Part shown: positions 60,278 through 64,000 of the stretch, one piece after another
Layout of the letters: the number at the start of each line of letters is the position of its first letter
How positions within the stretch are numbered: the first letter of the stretch is position 1
NCBI GenBank assembly: GCA_021780905.1
Contig: JAJXXW010000018.1
Location: forward strand, 1-64,000
Reading direction: 5' to 3'
DNA length: 64,000 nucleotides
Source: a bacterium
GTDB taxonomy: Bacteria; Verrucomicrobiota; Verrucomicrobiia; Limisphaerales; UBA11358
Notes under the pieces: generated by a model
What the model was told of the DNA's origin: nothing
Database searches by the model: none
What the model saw: only the letters and a program-made list of their open reading frames with translations
Translations under genes and position numbers: made by a program

Positions 60278-62011
60278 ATGCAAACGAACCAGATGCCGAT
60301 GGCGCTGCGACTGGCCGGATGTTGGCTGCTCTGGTCGGCGTGGTGTTCCGCGTCCGGCTGGGGTTTGTCGGCAGTCAATCAGCTTTCCGGCTGGGGCCAC
60401 CTGGCGTTGCTGCCCTTGCTCGCCGCCGCCGTCTGGTTCTGGCTCCGGGCCACGGCGTCGGCGCGCCATGATTTTTCCAATTCCGCCAAATGGCGGCGGC
60501 GGCTGGCGCAGCCGTTGCCCTTGATTTATCTCGCCCTTGCCGGATTGTCGCTGCTCTCCGGCCTGCTCAACGACAAACCCTGGAGCTACGATGCGGTGAC
60601 ATATCGTCTGCCGCGCGTGCTGGACTGGTGGTCGGCGCACCAGTGGTATTGGATCGGCACCTTGGATCACCGGCTGGATTTTAGCAGCACCGGCTACGAA
60701 TGGCAGATGCTGCCCTTGATTGAACTGACTACACTGACCGGTTGGTTTTTTATTAAGCTGGATCCCGTTTCTGCTCATGCCGTGGCTGATGTTTCTCGCC
60801 TGCCGTGCCTTCGGCGTGAATGGCCGCAGTGCCCGCCGCTGGATGTGGCTGCTGCCCTCCGGCTATTGCTTCGCGCTCCAGTCGAGCGGCCCACAGAACG
60901 ACGGCTACGCGGTCAACTATGTGCTGGCGGCGCTGGCGCTGGCCGCGTTTGCGTTTCACTCGCGTCACCGTGCGAGCTTCTGGCTGGCGCTGCTGGCCGT
61001 TGCCCTGTTGACGGGCGCCAAGCTTTCCAATCTCCCGCTGCTGCTGCCGCTCGGACTGGCCCTGTGGCCGGTTTTGTTTCGCGTGCGCTGGCTCAATTGG
61101 CGGCTGGCCCCGGTTTTGGCTCTGGCCGGTATTTGTTCTTTTTTGCCGCTCGCCGGTCTGTGCTGGCTGCATACCGGCGACTGGACCGGCGACCCAGCCG
61201 ACCAGTGGCAAATGCGTCCGGTCAATTCCACTGGCGCGGTCGCGGCCAACCTGATGGAGTTTGCCAACGACGCAGTCCATCCGCCGGTTCTGCCCGGCTG
61301 CGAGCGCGGCAATGTGCTGTTGGAACCGCTCAACCGTTCCGCCTTCATCCATTGGCTCGAACGCGTCCAGCCCAATTTCACCGGCGTGAAGTTCGGCGAA
61401 ATTGCCTACGAAGGTGGCGTGGGGCTGGGCTGCGGCGTCGGCCTTTACGCCTTGTTCCTGCTGCTCGGCAGCGGCTTTGTCAAACCAATCGCCAAAGTTT
61501 TTCGGGCAACGGACTTGCCGCTGGCCTGGCGGCCTTCGCCGTGCTGCTGGCCAAACTCGGCTCCGGCCACACCGCGCGCCCGGTCATCCCGGTCGCCCGG
61601 CTCGCGGCCATGGCTCACCGTCCGGCGTGGCTGAGCATCGCCGCCAAATATAATTACTGGGACTCCATGCGCGACGACCTCGCGCCGCTGCGCCACCAGT
61701 TGCCGCCGGATGTCACCCGCCTCGGCTACGCCGGCAAATTCCTGGATACCTCCTACGGGCTGTGGAAACCTTTGGGCCGGCGCGTGGTCGTCGAACTCGG
61801 CCTGTCGCTCGGCGCCAAGCCGCCGCCGCCGGCCGGCTTGGAATATGCAGTCGTCACGGTGCGCGGATTGCAGGAGCGTTACGGGATGAGCCTGCCAGCC
61901 TGGCTGGAATTTGCGCGGGCGGAGATTGTTTTTGAAATGGAGCGCAATACTTCCCTCACCGGCACCCACCCGGCTTACGAAATCTGGTATCTCGTCCGGT
62001 TCAGACGGTGA
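60278..62011 (+). pseudogene. GT39/RgtA-like membrane glycosyltransferase with two frameshifts and an internal deletion
   Basis: Paralogue of the protein at 57086. The first frame is good to about 60752 (K-P-W-S-Y-D-A-V-T-Y-R-L-P-R-V-L-D-W). At the T6 run at 60745-60750 the conserved sequence moves +1 to a second frame (I-P-F-L-L-M-P-W-L-M-F-L, N-D-G-Y-A-V-N-Y-V). Near the T5 run at about 61498 it returns to the first frame (A-A-F-A-V-L-L-A-K-L-G-S-G-H, then S-Y-G-L-W-K-P-L) up to the stop at 62011. About 50-60 residues, including one or two membrane helices, are missing after V-I-P compared with the paralogue. Either a decaying gene or sequencing errors at homopolymers plus a real deletion. 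Its 3' end overlaps the acyltransferase remnant by 11 bases. Confidence 0.75.
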
Positions 62012-62210
62012 GCGCACCGGCTGTTTTTGAATCCGCTTCCAGCGGCCGGCTGCGGGACGGAAACCAGCGGTCACGCAGACGCAGCACGGGAAATTCAACC
62101 AGCAGCGCCATCCCGATTCCCACGCCAATCGAACTGACCAGGTAGATTGCGGCCCCGGCAAACCAGTTCTCCGTCCGCAGCACCATCCGCGTGAAGAACA
62201 AGGTCGGCAT
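62001..62210 (-). pseudogene. C-terminal fragment of an acyltransferase 3 (O-acetyltransferase-like)
   Basis: A frame of 69 residues: N-W-F-A-G-A-A-I-Y-L-V-S-S-I-G-V-G-I-G-M (last membrane helices), then L-L-V-E-F-P-V-L-R-L-R-D-R-W-F-P, the conserved end of acyltransferase-3 proteins, which normally have 350-400 residues and ten helices. A stop codon lies directly before the first ATG, and the upstream DNA does not continue the family. It is therefore the remnant of an O-acyltransferase for the surface glycan. Confidence 0.65.
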
Positions 62211-62681
62211 TCAAATAAAATTGCGTTCGCTCGCTTGGCCAATAAACTCCAATCACCCGCATGGACACTGGTGCGCTAAAAAACTGCTCCTGGGTGGCGA
62301 CCCCGCCCTTTGGCCGCAATTCAGGGACCTCACGCAATCCGCCCGCGATTTCGCGGAATCGTTCCTGCTTTCTCCGGCGGAGTCGAAGCGCAAGACGAGT
62401 GCCGCTGGTCTGGCGTGACCGGTGCCGCCGCCCGGCAGGCTGCCGCCATCCAAACGCCACTGCCTACACCACGTTTGTGCTGGAAAAATTCATTGGAAAT
62501 TTGGGCAGTCGCTTGCGGGGCAGCGTGATGCCCGGTGCCATGCTGGGCAATCCGGTCGGCGACGAAACGGCTTGCCCGGACGGTGTGGACCAGACTTGAT
62601 GGTCCACGGTTGCGGCATGTTGGGGGACGATTCAGGTCGAAGTTGCCATCCGGAGCTAACTCTGCAATCGTTTCCCACTTC
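62211..62681. other. 471-base region without a recognisable gene
   Basis: Both strands have medium-length open frames, but none resembles a known protein and all are of the arginine/proline-rich kind produced by GC-rich non-coding DNA. It may hold the decayed upstream part of the acyltransferase remnant at 62001-62210, but I cannot align it. Confidence 0.4.
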
Positions 62682-64000
62682 TCATGGGGTTTTCTTTGTG
62701 CTGTCCGAAGCATTGCTCGTGGACGCACGGGCGATAAAATCCTTCAGGCTGGTCAGGGTTGGCGCATTCGTGCTCGCTTCGATGTCGGTGATGTATTTGT
62801 CGAATATCTTTGCCTCGTTGGCTGAATTCGGGCGTTTTTTCCGCAACTCTGGCAGGACCGCTTTCGCGTGGGTGCCATAGCGCAGGAGGTATTCCATCCG
62901 CTTCTGCCACTGAAGCCCCCAGCGCCATTGGAACGTCGATACGCATAAATCCATGCCCTCGCGAATATGCCGCTGTGACAATAGATCCAAACCAGCCGTG
63001 CGAATGTCGTCGCCCCACATCTCGTCGGTGGGGGCCATGATTTCGATCGCCTTGACAATGGCCGGCAACAGGACCGCAAGATCACGGTCGGTTAATTTCT
63101 GCAGATATGGTCCCAATGCCCCGCGGGGGACACTGTCTTCGTTCTGCAAAATGGAGCACATGGCGGGGTAAAGCAATGGCCGGTCAACGCCATCAAGCGA
63201 TTGGTTCAGAACCGTCGGTGTGCGGGTGCCGGGGAACGGCTCGAACAGCGCGATGGTGACGGCGCGCTGTGCCATCTCGCGCGGGTCGGCCGGATTCTTG
63301 CGCGCCGCCAGCATCAGCAAATCGTTTGCCGCCGTCTGGCGGGCCTCTGGGCTGAAATGCGCAATGGCATAACAAGCCAGGCTTTCCATCCACGGATCCG
63401 GATCCTTGAGCAGCGCACGCAACCGGGGTGCGGCCGCGTCCGCCCGCGGTCCCAGGCAGCCCAACGCCTCGCAGGCGCCGTAGCGCGAATCGCGGTCGGA
63501 ACCGGCGAGCAATTTCAACAGTGGCGGCATAAAATCGCCCTCCCGTGATCCCAGCGTCTGGGCGGAGCGCTTCCGCACAATCGGCGACCAACTCGACAGG
63601 CCGGCCAGCAACTGTTCAGTCGTGCGCCCATGATAGACAACGCCATTTTTGCCGTCCGCGGAAAAGAAATCTCGGCCTGCGGCAATAACATTTCCCACTT
63701 CCCCGGGATTGAGAGGTTTCACCGAACACGGCTTTTTACCGGTCAGATACAGGCTCTTGAGCGGCAGGGCATAAGCCAACAGATAGGCTCCCGTGCAGTC
63801 CCACCCAGTGTAAACTTTATGTTCCTCTTCCCCAACCGGCGATCCTTGATAAACAAAACCACCGCGCCAGTTGCGGGCCAGATCGTAATACCAGCTCTGT
63901 TCTTTCAGGTAGGCACCCGTGGCCAGCGGACCGCACCGGGACACGCCGGGCAGCGCCCATAGGACATTGAAAAAGTTTCCCGTGTGCCCGCGTTCCCGCT
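62682..64000 (-). CDS. DUF6288-like protein with HEAT repeats, C-terminal part (start beyond the window)
   Basis: The frame is open from the right edge: R-E-R-G-H-T-G-N-F-F-N-V-L-W-A-L-P-G-V, then W-Y-Y-D-L-A-R-N-W-R-G-G-F-V-Y-Q-G and W-D-C-T-G-A-Y-L-L-A-Y-A-L-P. These are features of DUF6288 proteins of Planctomycetota/Verrucomicrobiota (from memory). HEAT-like helical repeats follow (V-R-K-R-S-A-Q-T-L-G-S, R-Y-G-A-C-E-A-L-G-C-L-G, W-M-E-S-L-A-C-Y-A-I-A-H-F). About 439 residues are visible. A GTG at 63944 is not the real start because the conserved sequence extends past it to the window end. Function unknown. Confidence 0.75.
   Translation of the reverse strand, partial: RERGHTGNFFNVLWALPGVSRCGPLATGAYLKEQSWYYDLARNWRGGFVYQGSPVGEEEHKVYTGWDCTGAYLLAYALPLKSLYLTGKKPCSVKPLNPGEVGNVIAAGRDFFSADGKNGVVYHGRTTEQLLAGLSSWSPIVRKRSAQTLGSREGDFMPPLLKLLAGSDRDSRYGACEALGCLGPRADAAAPRLRALLKDPDPWMESLACYAIAHFSPEARQTAANDLLMLAARKNPADPREMAQRAVTIALFEPFPGTRTPTVLNQSLDGVDRPLLYPAMCSILQNEDSVPRGALGPYLQKLTDRDLAVLLPAIVKAIEIMAPTDEMWGDDIRTAGLDLLSQRHIREGMDLCVSTFQWRWGLQWQKRMEYLLRYGTHAKAVLPELRKKRPNSANEAKIFDKYITDIEASTNAPTLTSLKDFIARASTSNASDSTKKTP

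Noticed and set aside
1-64000. tRNA, rRNA, insertion-sequence transposase, integrase or phage genes
   Set aside because: I looked for cloverleaf-like segments, rRNA blocks and transposase/integrase motifs and saw none that I could support.

Overview
The window looks like part of a Verrucomicrobiota chromosome, probably from the Limisphaerales/Pedosphaera group. This is inferred from family content, with no database search. The signs are several secreted sulfatases, GH2 and GH78 glycosidases, very large exported proteins with autotransporter-associated beta-strand repeats, prepilin-like proteins (FTLIELLVV leader) whose C-terminus carries a W-V-D-G-H motif, a PEP-CTERM-type protein, a two-component-regulator-propeller sensor kinase and a DUF6288-type HEAT protein.

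There are two halves. Bases 1 to about 39.6 kb are accessory and exported: the tail of one sulfatase, a GH2 enzyme, an SGNH esterase, three intact-looking sulfatases plus one internally deleted sulfatase, a chimeric pseudogene, a decayed small gene, a LamG/dockerin protein, a prepilin-like protein, a 1,927-residue beta-repeat protein, a PEP-CTERM protein, two tandem giant paralogues sharing an unrecognised enzyme-like domain, then a response regulator, a propeller sensor kinase and a divergent alpha-L-rhamnosidase. This fits capture and breakdown of sulfated, rhamnose- and galactose/uronate-type polysaccharides. No formylglycine-generating enzyme, exosortase or cohesin gene is in the window.

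From 39.8 kb the content becomes conserved and housekeeping: mannose-1-phosphate guanylyltransferase, DedA, a DUF4870 protein, UvrC, a DUF6941 protein, PurC, then the conserved cluster rpmH-rnpA-yidD-yidC-jag. From 49 to 62 kb there is a surface-polysaccharide region: GT-B and GT9-like transferases, an O-antigen ligase/polymerase-like membrane protein, three GT2 enzymes, two GT39-like membrane proteins (one frameshifted) and YajQ. A DUF6288-like gene runs off the right end.

Three things go beyond ordinary annotation. (1) Degenerate arrays of 7-bp phased units lie between, and partly inside, genes of the right half, including what looks like a 42-bp in-frame insertion in uvrC. (2) A 16-bp near-palindrome, consensus TCCCGCRTTTGCGTGA, lies upstream of at least five genes of the left half, including the response regulator itself. 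(3) The two tandem giant proteins share a conserved, acid-rich domain of about 400 residues that I cannot assign to a family. The window also holds an unusual number of broken genes (at least seven), pointing to active rearrangement.
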